Positions 35,691 to 48,475 of a DNA stretch of 64,000 nt are shown here, piece by piece (within the stretch, counting starts at the first letter, position 1; each line of letters begins with the position of its first letter). Under the pieces are notes generated by a model. The model worked only from the letters and a program-made list of their open reading frames with translations, was not told where the DNA came from and searched no databases. Source of the stretch: Humulus lupulus (taxonomy: Eukaryota > Streptophyta > Magnoliopsida > Rosales > Cannabaceae). The translations under genes and the position numbers were made by a program. Where the stretch lies: positions 115,358,358 through 115,422,357 of the forward strand of contig NC_084794.1 in assembly GCF_963169125.1 (NCBI RefSeq), written 5' to 3'.

Positions 35691-36381
35691 TACTTGTCTT
35701 TGGCAGAATTTGCTTACAACAACAGTTACCAGGCGACCATTGAAATGATTCCATATGATGTTATATGTGCGACATTGTAGGTCGCCAATTGCTTGGCACG
35801 AAGCAGGAGAGAAAAAGATATTGGATCAACGGCTACAAGGGAGAACTCAATTGATAGAAGAAACTACTAAAGCAATTAACACTATTAGACAAAGAATGTT
35901 GGCAAACCATCGTTGAAAGTGCTATCATGACAAGTATTATAGACCCCTTGAGTTTATGTTAAGTGATCAAGTGTTCATTAAAGTGGCATTGATAAAGAGT
36001 GTTATGAGATTTTGAAAGAAAGAAAAATTAAGCTCACATTTTGTAGGACCTTTTCCAATTGTCAAGCGTGTAGGAAATGTGGCTTATGAGTTGTCGTTGC
36101 CTGAGGAGATGTTTTTTATTCATGATGTCTTTCATGTATCTATCTATGTTAAGGAAATACATACCAAACCCTAATAATGTATTAAAGCAACATACCATTC
36201 AGGTTTAAGATGACCATAGTTATGAGGAAAAATCAATAGAAATAATTGACTGTACAGTGAAGAAGCTTCACAACAAGAAAATTGCAATGGTAAATGTTTT
36301 ATGGCAAAATCATAGAGTACAAGAGGCAACATGGGAAGTTGAAAAGGATATAAAGGCGCGATATTATGAGTTTTCTTAGTT
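35691..36381 (+). pseudogene. Chromovirus integrase C-terminus and chromodomain relic
   Basis: EFAYNNSYQATIEMIPYD, SSHFVGPFPIVKRVGNVAYE and HDVFHVS mark integrase. Then comes a chromodomain (SYEEKSIEIIDCTVKKLHN, VLWQNHRVQEATWEVEKDIK) ending in YYEFS TAG 36379-36381. Frames change several times. Everything upstream in pol is missing. Confidence 0.85.
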
Positions 36382-36413
36382 TCGAGGATGAAACTTTTAT
36401 AAGGTAGGGGGAT

Positions 36414-38875
36414 TCTAACGCCCGTCTTTCTAAGTTATGCATGTTATGTGTTATAGGTGCTATACATGATTAATTATGTTTTACTAACAACATATTTGAA
36501 GTTATTTGTCGGTGACTATGACGGAGGTACACATACTGTTTTATTAGCCTAAATATTAAGTATGAATGTAACTGTTGTATTTGATGAATTCATATTTTAA
36601 TTGAGTATTGATATGATAGTATACTTGAAAACATATAATAGTTTATAAATTTTAAAGGATAGAAATTATAAGATTTGTCGCAATATATGTAAGTTATACA
36701 CAATATTATTTTGAATTTTAATTTTGGGTAGGATATCTTTAGAATTTTAAGAATTATTTCACATATTATTGTATATAATTTTGTTAGCTTTCTAACACAT
36801 TAAAAATTATTCAATTCCCATTTGTGAGTCAAAACTTATGTTAATTTTACTAAAATAGTTTGATATTGGGCCTATTGAATGAATTATTCCGGGAATTAGT
36901 TCTTAAGCTCAATACATAATCTAAATAATTAATCCTAAATACTTAATTAAAAAATTAAGTCTAATCTTGACCATCCATTTAATTAGTTTATTTCTAATTC
37001 TAACTCTTCGTTTTTATTTAGCCCTAATTTATCATATTTAAACATATTGAATGAACTTAAAGTCTCATTCTTTTAGAGTTCGAGATATATATATTCTACA
37101 CTCTTCTTCTTCTTCTATCAAGAGATAATTTCTAAGAATCAAGAAAATGCATGTCTAGAAGTTCAAATTTGATTTATTTCATTCTTTTCTTTCCTAAATC
37201 AAGGTAATTGCTTTCCAAAATCTATATCTATATGCTGTTATTATGTGCTTAGAGAAATATAATTGAATGTTTTATAATTGAATGTTATATGATAATGTAT
37301 GGATTTATATTATAATTGGTACTTTTGTGCTATGATATATATTAAAATAAATTCTTTTATCTTTCTAAAAACACATTAATTGCCAATATCTATAAAGTTT
37401 ATGATTTTATATATGATAAACTAAATCTCTTCAACTTGCTGGAAATTATTTTGCAGCACTATCTTTACTATTTATCAATTCTGAAATTTTGTAGCTTGAA
37501 TTATATGTTGATATTTTTTATGCATAAACTAGACATCTTAACGTTTTTATAGGTTTAGAATCACTCTAAAATGTTAAGTTTTCAATTTTATATGATTTTC
37601 ACAATTTTAGAAAACAAAGCTCTTAATTTGTAATGGGAATTGTTATTTAACCTAATTACGAGATTTCTTTGGTACACAAATATATTTTAAAATAAGGCTT
37701 ATAATAGCTTAAAAGAAAGGTAATTGAGTCTTGTTTCAAATGGAGCTAGTTTCCTGTTATTCTGATTTTTCTTTGAATTGTTATGAATTTTCTACTAAAA
37801 CATGTAAAGTCAATTTTTGTTGGACAGATTTTTGTATTTGTATAATTTTAAATATTATTTGACTCTAGTTGGTTTTTACTTGTCACACATGGCCAATAAT
37901 GAAAAGTAAGAATACTGGTATTCTCATAAAGTCAAGTCACCATCACATGTTATCCGGTTAGTCAGAGCTTCAATAGAGGTAAGTACATTGTCTCACCTGT
38001 ACGTGTTAGTTTAAAAGTTAATGTTGTATGGTTGATTGTGTTATCTGATATGTGTATATTGTGATATGAGATAAGTTCTTATAGAGTATATGACATTTGA
38101 ATTGTACATATGTTGTGTGAGCATAACTTGGAATACTATGAGTTTAATGGTATTATTTGTATATTGATATTGAATGGGTGTTAACATTCGATAAGCCATT
38201 ACAGATACTTGTTATTGGTTAAAACTCATAGTATAGTTATTAACATGATATGAGAAACATAAAATGTAACTAGGGAGTATGTGCCATATTGTTATTGGGT
38301 ATCTTCAGATGCCATATTGTTGGCCATTATTTGCTATATTGGTAAAGAGTTATTGATGCCATGTGTAAGCTCAATGGGTTGCTCACATGTGTCTTGCCTT
38401 GACTACGTGCACCGGTACATTCCTCAGGGCCCATATAGAAAAGATAATAATGGTAATAGATACATAGTATATGATATTTGTGTTTGTATTTGTACTTGAA
38501 TGTTATATGATGTAGTTTTAGTGAGACTAGGAGTGTCTTACTAAGCATTCGCTTATAGTTGTTTCGTATGTGTAGATAACAAAGGTAAAGACAGGACCTA
38601 AGGAGGAGGTTGGATGTGACGAAGAACAGCAGTAGTGTGAGTTATTGGGAACTATCACATTTGTATTATTTTTTATTCAATGTTTAGAGTATGGTTGAGT
38701 CGGATCCAAACATAGTGTTTTAAAAGTGGTTTTCAATGTTTTTATTTGAAGGAGTTGATTTTTTTTATTTAAATTACATGAGTATTTTTCGCATTCCTTT
38801 GCATGTCTTTTAAAATTTGATAGTTAAAGATCTATTTTTCACCTGTAGTGTCTCTCACTTGTGAGGGGCATTACA
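36414..38875 (+). repeat. Chromovirus LTR (2.46 kb) with pol end on its left and PBS-gag on its right
   Basis: Starts TCTAACGCCCGTC (TG changed to TC) after the polypurine tract AAGGTAGGGGGAT (36401-36413). It ends GGGGCATTACA at 38875, followed by a primer-binding site. So the same LTR is the 3' LTR of the relic on the left and the 5' LTR of the one on the right. Small ORFs inside (for example 38281-38499) are not convincing. Confidence 0.8.
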
Positions 38876-38878
38876 GAA

Positions 38879-38891
38879 TGGTATCAAAGAA
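38879..38891 (+). other. Primer-binding site (initiator Met tRNA type)
   Basis: TGGTATCAAAGAA, two changes from TGGTATCAGAGCA, three bases after the LTR end. Confidence 0.75.
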
Positions 38892-39479
38892 AAGGTTCTT
38901 CCGAAACTTCATCACACTATTGTTACTCGTCCATTCAGCATCTTCCATGTAGGTACTGTTAGTTTGTTTTGTTATCATAAGACCTTGTGAATTACTTAAT
39001 TGGTTTTAGTGTATACTATATGTCGCTATTTCTAATAGTTATTATGGTCTTAGGTTGTATATTTTATTAGTATAAAAAATATTAGCAACAATAGTTTACC
39101 TTGAATTAATAAGAAGAATTTGAAACCTGGTGTAAAGCTATTTGTGGGAAGCCATGACATATTGATGCCGCAACTGTTGAAAACAACAAACAACTTACTA
39201 AGACCATTCCTAGAATGTAAAAGTAATAAGATGAGTGCAGTTAATAATAGCCAGTTGACAATTGTCAATAAATATTACTTATACCCTGGTATGGACTAAA
39301 AAAAAGGGTTAATGTCAAAGTCCAACCTTGATGGAGGCACAAATTATTCGACATGTATCCTATTGGTATATTGAAGAAGAATAATAAAGATGGGTTTGCT
39401 TGGATGGGGTTAGAAAAGCGACTATAAATGATAAAAAACTGTGAGTTAGCCAACTAGCCGAATAATTGTGTTTCGTTCA

Positions 39480-41093
39480 ACAAGTATGCTAGGAACCATG
39501 TAGATATGTGCTGCATGGGGACAATGCGTGCTATTATTATGGTCAGGAGGGTCATATATCTACAAGATTCTAAGAAGAACCAAAAAGCAACAACAATCTT
39601 CTCAGTTGTTCATAGGGATTTATGGTGTAGTGCATAATTGCAGGCTAAATTAGAGGGGCCTCCAATACATCAAGGAAGATTAGAGGCTCCACCACCAACC
39701 GCCAATGCCAGAGTTTATGCTTTTACCAAGGATGAGGTCGCATGATCTTCTCACATTGTTACAGGTCATATCACTATTTTTGGAGGGCCATCCTAAGTCC
39801 TTTTAATATGGTTGCTACTCATACTTTTTATATTTGATTTATTTGCTAAATCATTAAAAAGTCCTCAAGATAGTATTAGATATAGATTCACCATTTCACC
39901 TTCCTCAGGGGAGATACTTGAATCTACTCATTCGATATGGTACGTACTAATGAGTATAGTGGGTAGAGATTTGTATATGGATATGATTGTGCTTATCATG
40001 AAAGACTATGATGTGATACTTGACATGGAAGTCCTAAATACATATAACACCTTAATAAATTATTGTCACATGCAAGTAATTTTCAAATTTGAAGGTAATG
40101 AACCAATTACCTTTAAACACGAATCTAGGAAGGAAGGTAAGTTCATGTTATTTTTCTTCGAGGCAAAGAGACTAGCTAATGTATAATGGATACGAGGCTT
40201 ATCTAACCCATTTGATTAACAAAAGTAAAGCGGAGAAGGTAACAGTGGTAAGTGAGTATGCAAGTGTAATTCTTAAGAACATATCGGGATTGCCACCTGG
40301 TAGGATTATTAAGTTTGAAATTGAATTGGTACCTGGAACAAGTCCTACATCGAAAGCTTCATAAAGAGAGGTTCCATTAGAATTAAAAGTATTTTACAAA
40401 AAACTATAAGAATTATTTGAAAAGGGTTTCATATGTGCTAAATATTCACATTGGGGAGCTCTAGTGTTTTTTTTTTTTTTTGTAAAGAAGAAAGATGGAT
40501 CTATGTAGCTATGTATTGACTATAAGGAATTTCATCGAGTTACAATTAGGAACAAGTATCCCTTGCCTAGAGTGGATGACTTATTTGACCAGTTGAAAAA
40601 GGGCTATTATGCTTTCAAATATTGATCTAAGATCAGGATACCACAAGTTGAAAGCCAAGAATAGTGATATACCAAAGTTCTCTTTCAGAATAAGGTATGA
40701 GCACTATGAATTTATGGTGATACCCTTTGGATTAGTAAATGCTCTTGTCGCCTTTATGAATTTGATAAATATGGTACTTAAGGAATATTTTGATAAAATT
40801 GTAACTTTATTTATTGATGATATCCTTATATACTCAATGGACTCGTGAGGAACACGAAGAACACTTGAGAATAATACTACAAACATTGAGGGTTCACAAA
40901 CTATATGTTAAATTTTCCAAGTGTGAGTTCTATTTAGATTGTGTGGCATTTCTTACCATTTAATTTCGAAAGATGGAGTAATGGTGAACCCAGCCAAAGT
41001 AGCATCAGTAATGGATTGGAAGCAACTAAAGAATGTAGGAGAAGTTTGTAGTTTCGTAGGCTTTGTGGGATACTATCGGAAGTTTTTGAAAGG
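39480..41093 (+). pseudogene. Element F: chromovirus gag-protease-RT relic
   Basis: Zinc knuckle ACYYYGQEGHISTRF near 39522-39570 (two Cys lost), protease tail RDLYMDMIVLIMKDYDVIL (39964 onward), then [77 protein letters not shown](14) run at 40472 sits within RT. It is cut at 41093 by the LTR of element G; AAAGG at 41089-41093 is the expected target duplication. Confidence 0.85.
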
Positions 41094-42172
41094 TGTTATC
41101 CCTAAAAAATACGAGGATAACGTGGCGAATGAGAATGCAACACGTGACATCACAAATCAGGGAAAAAATGACAAAATATTGAGAAAAGACTGACGGGAAA
41201 AAAAGATAGGTCCAGGATCTATGGGGAAGTCGACCAAGCCTAAACCCCTTAGGGGTGGTCGGCCTGACCCCTACCCCTAGGGGTGGTCGGCCTAAGCAAG
41301 CCCAAGAGCCCTAGGGGTGGTCGGCCTAACCTCTACCCCAGGGGTGGTCGGCCCAAGTGTGTCCAAGAGACTGGTCGCCCTGACCCCTACCCCAGGGGTG
41401 GTCGGCCCCAGTATGCCCAAGGATCCCTAGGGGTGGTCGGCCTGACCCCAATCCCTAGGGTGGTCGGCCCACCCTATTCTTCATAGGGTGGAACCCCCAA
41501 GTACACTTCACTAAGAAATACTCACTCTCGTTCAAAGTGAGATCAACAGGCCTAGCACCCAAAAGGTCACAGGCCTAACACCCTGAGGATCAACAGGTCC
41601 AGCACCCAGAAGGTCACAGGCCTAGCACCCAAGCTCAGGTCGTCGGGCCTAGCACCTAAGTCTCACATACCAACAGAGACTTAACATATGCCCAGAGGTT
41701 TCTATCCTGCATTATCCACCACAATCTAGAGAAACAACGAGAAGACCCACAATCTCATAATCATGGGGAGATGGACACGTATCTCCACTACCTGATAATC
41801 ATGTACCAAACCACGATCCCAATATTACTGGTCATGTAACAACCCTTGGGTACTATAAATAAAGGACCCAGGGCTTCATTTTGAAGGATTGCTTTTTCTG
41901 GAATTTTGGAGATCTAAAGAACATTTGGGGGAGAAATTCTGGGCAAGTTAGAACGAGTGAATACTTTGGTTCAAGAGTGTAATGGTCGAGTGATTCAATA
42001 CTGAAAGCTAAGTAGATTAAGTTATTACTGTTAATCAGAACAGGGCTGAACCACTATAAAATTTCTGTGTGTTTACTTAAGATAATCGTACTCTATTGTT
42101 TATTCTCTTTATTTTGTTCAAAAGGTATCATATACTATACATACGACTGTTGGCCAATTTCACAGGTCGACA
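41094..42172 (+). repeat. Element G 5' LTR (1079 bp) with internal minisatellites
   Basis: TGTTATCCCT.. to ..GGTCGACA. 41235-41475 carries about seven copies of AGGGGTGGTCGGCC separated by 15-25 bp. 41550-41660 carries repeated GGCCTAGCACCC. The TATA box is at 41854. No gene; the ORF at 41283-41486 comes from the repeats. Confidence 0.87.
41854..41861 (+). promoter_or_regulatory. TATA box of element G LTR
   Basis: TATAAATA in ACTATAAATAAAGGACCC, about 320 bp before the LTR end. Confidence 0.7.
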
Positions 42173-42175
42173 TTT

Positions 42176-42193
42176 TGGTGCTTTCATTGAGAG
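42176..42193 (+). other. Primer-binding site of element G
   Basis: TGGTGCTTTCATTGAGAG, three bases after the LTR end; one base different from the site of element A. Confidence 0.75.
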
Positions 42194-42229
42194 TACGAAA
42201 TCAAGAAACACACTTTCATCATTTATACG

Positions 42230-44020
42230 ATGCCTCCAAAATCCAGTCAGACCAAGAAGATGAATTTAAGGGATTACGACACTCAGGATCCCATTGATCC
42301 CATGAACGAACCTCAGGTGGAGGTTGGAGATCAACCTGATGCAAAAGATCCACAGGACACTCACCAAGAGGAGATGGCGCAATTTCTGGCGAGGAAGGAG
42401 GCCTTTGCTGCAGAAATTGTCCTTCAGAGAGTGACTATGGAATGACAACGACGGGAGATAGATGAGCAGGTCCAGAGAATGATCTAGAGGGAACATGAAG
42501 CTGACCAGAGACACCAAGAGGCTGTTATGGCCTTGGAGGTGACTACTCAGTTAGCCCGAGCTAACGCTGAAGCTGCTACTCAGGCGATGAAAGAGGCTCA
42601 GTCCAAAGTAGCAGGAATGCGAGACAACAGTAACAGAGAGTCTCAGGGGAGGAGTAGGACCCCAAGGACACTCTCAGAACCACTTTCCCAGAGTCAGGAT
42701 GACGAGGCACATTCCAAGGCTGCCTCCTCCATGACTAAGAAGAATAACACTTCATCTCAGAGTAGGAGTATTACCAACCTGAAGGTCCCCTCCCAGGGGG
42801 ACAGACGAAACAATGCAGGAGATGAAGGTCAAACATCTGAGAGGCGTGACAGAAATGGAAAATGGTGGCTCAAAATCTCAAAGTCATGTAGGAGGAGAGG
42901 CTCGAGGGCAGGGTCGTACTGACAGGGGAAAGGCCGACCTACCACCCCTACACCCTCAATCTCGTAAGGGAAAGGAATTGATGGTAACACCAATACTATG
43001 TTCGATAGGCTAGGGAAAGATGTGCAACCTCAGGATCTGAGGGAAGTCGTCAACAGGAGGACCAGCGCTCCGGAGGGGGTACTAGGGATGTCTACCCTAC
43101 CTGGAGCAGTGATCCCACCAGCAGTGCATGCTCAAATAGATCCACTCGTCATGGCTGTCCAGGGTCTGACAAAGAAACCTTCCAATATCGAGCTGGCACA
43201 TAGAAGTGGGAGTCCCTTCAGTGCTAATATCCAAGCTGCTCAACCACCACCAAAATACAAGACCCTGAAACTCCCAACACACACTGGGAAGGAGGACCCA
43301 ATACGACACATTGGGAAGTTCGAGGATCAGATGGAGTTACTCGGTGTGGAGCATGATTATAGGTGCAGGGTATTCCCTACCACTCTCTCTGACTCAGCTC
43401 ACGAATGGTATTGGAAATTCAAACCTGGATCCATCACTTCCTGGGAGCATTCTAGTTAGGAATTCTGCAAGGTCTTTAGTGCCGAGCGGATTCAACCAGT
43501 TTATGCCAATCAGTTAGCTGACATCAAGCAAGGGAAAGATGAATCCTTGAAATACTACATTCAAAGATTCATGAGAGAGGCGAACCGAGCGTCCACGGTA
43601 GGAGATGAAGGGAAGTTCGTTGCCATCTCGACAGGGATAATTTATCGTAGTCCCTTGTGGGATAGTATACACAAGAACCTTATCAACACCTTGCAAGAGT
43701 TCCTGGACCGAGCCGACAAATACATAAAGCTAGATGATGCTATCATGAAGGAAGAAAAAGGCATAAACCATTCGACCACTGTCAAGGCAGATAAAAATTG
43801 CGCAAACCCTCAGGGCGGCAGTGGGGGCAACGGTAAGAAGAGGAATACCTCAAGGGCCGAGCAAGGTGGAGAAAAGAAAGCTAAGTCAGCACCCGCCGAC
43901 AAACAAGCTAAGCATCAACCCTACCAGCCCAGGATCACCAATTATACCATCCTAACCATATCAAGGGCTGAGATTTACTTGGCAACATACCAGGAGGTAC
44001 CATACCAAAAGCCACCACCC
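42230..44020 (+). pseudogene. Element G gag relic
   Basis: Begins MPPKSSQTKKMN at 42230, soon after the PBS. A helical, Gln/Glu-rich part follows, broken by TGA at 42443 and TAG near 42484. The gag domain is at about 43230-43740 (KLPTHTGKEDPIRHIGKFED, FPTTLSDSAHEWYWKF, ESLKYYIQRFMREANRAS) with TAG at 43457. It ends in the Lys-rich and YLATYQEVPYQKPPP part. The zinc knuckle and protease are missing, because the sequence jumps into RT at about 44020. Confidence 0.87.
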
Positions 44021-46473
44021 TTGTGTTTGGAGTTGGTTATGGTAAGTTTCTCAGAAACATAGTTAATTCACGTGGAATCGAGGCTAACCCCGAGAAGATC
44101 AAAGCATTGATCGACATGAAGTCACCTACCACAATCAAAGAAGTGCAAAGCTTAACTGGGAGAGTAGCTGCCCTCAGTAGGTTCATATCAAAGTCTACGG
44201 ATAAGTGTGTCCCTTTCTTTAACTTACTGAGGGGCAGTATGAAGATCCAATGGACCGAGGAATGTGAGGAAGCTTTCCAAGCCCTGAAGGAGCACCTCGC
44301 CCAACCTCCTGTCCTAGTGAAGCCATTATATGGTGAAGTACTATTCATCTATTTGGCAATCACCGAGCATGCAATCAGTGCTGCTTTGGTAAAGGAAGAG
44401 AATAGGGTACAACACCCTATATACTATCAATAAAAGGCTTGTAGGTGCGGAGTCTAGGTATCCCCCTCTTGAAAAGCTAGCCTACTGTTGAGTAATCACC
44501 TCTCAAAAGTTGTGTCCAGATTTCCAAGCTCACTCGATCCGAATCCTGACCGATCAACCGCTGAGACAGGTTCTCCAAAAACCGGAGGCCTCGGGATGAT
44601 TACTCAAGTGGGCAGTGGAACTAGGACAGTTTGATATCACTTATCATTCGAGGACAGTGATAAAAGGACAAGCATTGGTAGACTTCATTGTTGAAGGCAC
44701 CAACCTTGAAGCCCCTTCCTACTAATCAGAAAATGGAGATACCGAGAAGGAAGGAGATACCCCTGTATGGAAGCTATATGTTGATGGAGCATCCAATGAG
44801 CACAACTCAGGTGCAGCAATCATACTGATCACTCCAGAGAATCATTTAATCCATTGCGCTCTCAGATTAGGATTCAACGCTTCAAACAAAGAGGCTAAAT
44901 ACGAGGCATTATTAGCAGGATAACGATTGTCTCAGAATGTACATGCACAGTCCCTGGAGATATTCAACGATTCCCAGCTAGAGGTGTACCAGGTACTGGA
45001 ATAGAATCAAGCCAATGGACTGAGGATGGTGCAGTACCAAAACAAGGGGAAGGACTTGTTGGCACAGTTCAAGAAATACTCAATTATACAAGTCCCAAGA
45101 GAGTAGAATACCAATGTTGATGCCTTAGCCAAGCTTTCTAGTGCCAAAGATGCAGACACCCTAAATGTCATTCTCATCGAATACTTGGTGAAAAGAAGCA
45201 TAATCGAGAAGGAGGCACTACCTGTTGAGTTAGGAGATACATGGTTAACCCCTATTATTAACTATCTCAACCAAGGAGTAGTGCCCAACGATTGGAACAA
45301 AGCAAGGAAGTTGGTGAGACAAGTTTCACGTTATATGATAGTCGAAGGGGTAATATACCGATGAGGGTACTCCCTACCACTGCTAAGGTGCGTTACACCT
45401 GACTAGTCAAAGCTGCAAATTATCGAGGTACACAAGGAGTTTTGTGGAGATCACGCTAGGGGGCAGAGCCTATCAAAGAAAATCCTAAGACAAGGATACT
45501 TCTGGCCGACGATGAATGAAGACTCAATGGAGTATGTCAGAAGATGCCACAAGTGCTAGATGTTCTCCAAGATACCCCGGGCGGCACCTAACGAATTGAC
45601 GCAAATGCAAAGCCCTTGGCCCTTTGCTATATGGGGGATTGACCTAATTAGAAAGCTACCTATGGGAAGGGGAGGAGTCAAATTTGTTGTTGTAGTCATG
45701 GACTACTTCACCAAAAGGATTGAGGCAGAATCGCTCGCCACCATAACCTCGAAGAAAGTCTTAGACTTTGTGGTGAAGAATATCAAATGTCAATTTGGCC
45801 TACCAAGGAAGATAGTCTCGGACAATGGGACTCAATTCGACAGTGATATGTTCACCGACTTTTGTACGATGGAATCACAAAGAGCTTTTCATCACTAGCA
45901 CACCCCCAAGATAATGGCCAAGTAGAAGCAGTGAACAAGACTATCAAAGATACTCTGAAGAAACGCCTTGAACAAGCCAAATGAGCCTAGCTAGAATTAC
46001 TTTCGGAGGTCTTATGGTCACATCGAACGACGACACGAATGACGACATGGCATACACCATTCTCTTTGGCATTTGGGTATGAAGCCATGTTTCCAATTGA
46101 ACTCACTCCCCCATCGCATAGACGAGAGACATACGATCAGGGGATGAACCATCAACTAATAGAAGAATCACAAAATTTGATCGAAGAAAGACGAGAAAAG
46201 GCAAGTCTCAGAGTAGCAGCACATCAACAAAAAGTGGCCAGATACTTCAACTCTAGAGTGAAAGATCAAAAATTCCAAGTTGGGGACTTAGTACTCAAGA
46301 GGTTGTTCCTAAACATTAAGGAAACTACAGCAGGGGTACTAGGACCTAGCTGGGAAGGGCCATACCTTGTGGAGGAGGTGGTCCCACCAGGGACGTGCAA
46401 GATAGCTTGACTAATTGGAGAACTAATAAAAAGCTACTGGAATTGTGAACACCTCCGCTTTTACTATCAGTAA
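44021..46473 (+). pseudogene. Element G pol relic: RT thumb, two RNase H domains, integrase
   Basis: Starts inside RT at VFGVGYGKFLRNIVNSRGIE (A has TFGVSSGKFLGFIVNSRGIE), so fingers, palm and YVDD are deleted. RNase H 44240-44640, archaeal-type RNase H 44764-45130 (WKLYVDGASNEHNSG), integrase zinc finger about 45425-45560, core WGIDLI and SDNGTQFD. The tail runs to 46473 (YWNCEHLRFYYQ TAA) with a TGA at 46408. Stops and frameshifts are frequent. The CACTA element starts 25 bp after the stop. Confidence 0.87.
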
Positions 46474-46498
46474 AGTTGTTCAGCAGCGACATAAGTTT

Positions 46499-46512
46499 CA
46501 CTACACCAAATA
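46499..46512. repeat. Left terminal inverted repeat of CACTA element
   Basis: CACTACACCAAATA, inverted match to 55583-55596. One ATAACACA motif follows at 46522; the left subterminal region is short compared with the right. Confidence 0.7.
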
Positions 46513-46749
46513 CCCATTTCCATAACACATGAATATAATACTAATAAAAAAGTATTATATTGGGAACTTAATGAAAAAAGGGTGGTAATTTATTTAGCCA
46601 TCCCACCACTTAGCTTTTTTTTTCATTTCCTTCAAGATTTCTTCAACAGAGAACAAAGACCCATTTCCTTCAACATTTCGACACAAAGAAGAGCCCCATT
46701 TCTTCGACTTGGTACGATCTCCGAAATCCTCACTCTCTCAAATCTCCTC

Positions 46750-48301
46750 AAAGAGCCAGAGCAAGTGATGAAGCTGAGGGGAGGATCAGTGCTCGGGAAG
46801 AAGACGATTCTGAAGAGCGGCCACTTTCCTGGCTGCCAAAACAAACGATTGTCTCCTTAAATCGATGGCGCTCCCAACTACCATCACGCTGAATCTTTAC
46901 ATGTTCATGGCGTTGCAATTCCTACCATGGATGGGATCCGGAATGTTCTCAACCACATTCATGGAAAGGAGGCTCAAGTTCTTTGGATGAACCTTCGCAA
47001 GGAGCCGGTAAATTCCTACACAAATCCATTACTTGTTAGGTTCTTCAGTTTCTATAACCAAATTCGATTTCCTAGGCGATTCCATTTTAGCTGTGTTTTC
47101 AAGTTCGCCCAACCTAAATTTTGGACTCACGAGCCTTTTGATGCTTTGACCATGCAAAAAATTCGGACCAGATAGTCCACTAGTGCAAGTGGTTGTTCTC
47201 AACCAACAAATTTTCTTTCTTTTCTTCAAATAGGTAGTGTACATTAACGGACGCCCTTTTGTATTGCATGATGTGGAAAGGCCTTTCTCAAACCTGGAAT
47301 ATACGGTATGTTGTTATAAAGTCCAGCCTTTTTTTCACTTGCAATTTGAGTTGTATGCTTTACTCTTATGTTTCTAAACTCCAAACATTATTGCCTTTTT
47401 ATTCATGAACTCCAACATACGTCTTTACGGCTATACCACTTTCTTCTTTCATGTTAGGCTAAACAACCCCATATATTCTAGTAGAATTCTGCAATTACTT
47501 CTATTTTTGATAGGAAGATGAATCTTTTATCTTTAGCTCCATATGAATTTCATCCTTAACTCTGTAGTAATGTCGGTATTATGATTTATAGTACTTCCCA
47601 CCTCAGAAAAGGTTAAATATTTCTGCTCTAAAGTGTAGTTCAGTTTTGACACTTGTTCCAGAGCCAGGGCACATCACATTTGGTTTAGTTAGGAGTTATT
47701 TGATGTTTAGTTTTGTTAAAAAATAGATTCATAAATTTTATAGTATACTGCAAGAATTCGCGTAAATGTGTGCTAATAACATCTACTATTTTAAACTTGC
47801 TTATGGCCTTTTATATTGAATAAGGGAATCAATAGGGATAGGGTTGAACAAATGGAGGCTCGACTGAAAGAAGACATCCTCATGGAAGCTGCGAGGTATA
47901 TTTTTCATTGCTGCATTGTGTTACAACGAGCCTCTCCCAAAGATATGGTGGTTGTTTGTACCATGTATTACCTTTTGTTTGAATGATAGATTTGTTTGCA
48001 CATCTGACATCCCAGGTATGGAAACAAGATCCTTGTCACCGATGAATTGCCAGATGGCCAGATGGTGGACCAATGGGAACCGGTGTCTCGTGATTTTGTG
48101 AAGACACCACTAGAGGTATTTCTACTTGATTTTATTCATACGAAAGGGTCAAGAAAAAAAATTAGTTTGTTTTGATAAATCAACTTATTTTCTTTCCTTT
48201 AGGTGTACAAGGAATTACAAGTAGAAAGATACCTTGTTGACTATGAGCGTGTTCCTATAACTGATGAAAAATCACCCAAGGAGTTGATTTTTGATATTTT
48301 G
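46750..48301 (+). pseudogene. Captured Paladin (phytase/PTP-like) gene fragment, five exons
   Basis: Exons 46750-47009, 47234-47305, 47825-47895, 48016-48115 and 48203-48301 all have AG..GT borders and join in phase. They give KEPEQVMKLRGGSVLGKKTI, GAPNYHHAESLHVHGVAIPT, VVYINGRPFVLHDVERPFSN, YGNKILVTDELPDGQMVDQW and YLVDYERVPITDEKSPKE. These match what I know of plant Paladin proteins, which carry PTP-like phytase repeats. Only the N-terminal part is present. The start ATG (46768 or an upstream one) and 5' leader are kept. A TAA at 46858-46860 interrupts exon 1 after QNKRLSP, probably a CAA-to-TAA change. No catalytic Cys motif lies in this part. It is the first of the five fragments in the CACTA element. 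Confidence 0.78.
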
Positions 48302-48475
48302 GTGAGTTGAAATGGGAAGAATTCTCTTTTTAGCTTGCCTAAGTGTTTTGTAGTAGACAATGGTTACCTACAGGTCATGTAAAAAATGTTCACTACTCTT
48401 AGTTTGTACTCAAATAAGAAGAAATAGATTCTTGAGTTGAGTGAGACTTTCATGCTCATGGTATTACTGTTACAG
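48302..48475. other. Junction between Paladin and PNPase fragments
   Basis: Starts with a good donor (GTGAGT) left from a Paladin intron and ends with a good acceptor (TTACTGTTACAG) from a PNPase intron. The breakpoint lies within these 174 bases, so the two introns are fused and splicing from Paladin into PNPase looks possible. Confidence 0.6.

Noticed and set aside
38281..38548. ORFs at 38281-38499 and 38327-38548
   Set aside because: They are within an LTR, overlap each other on opposite strands, and show no recognisable domain.
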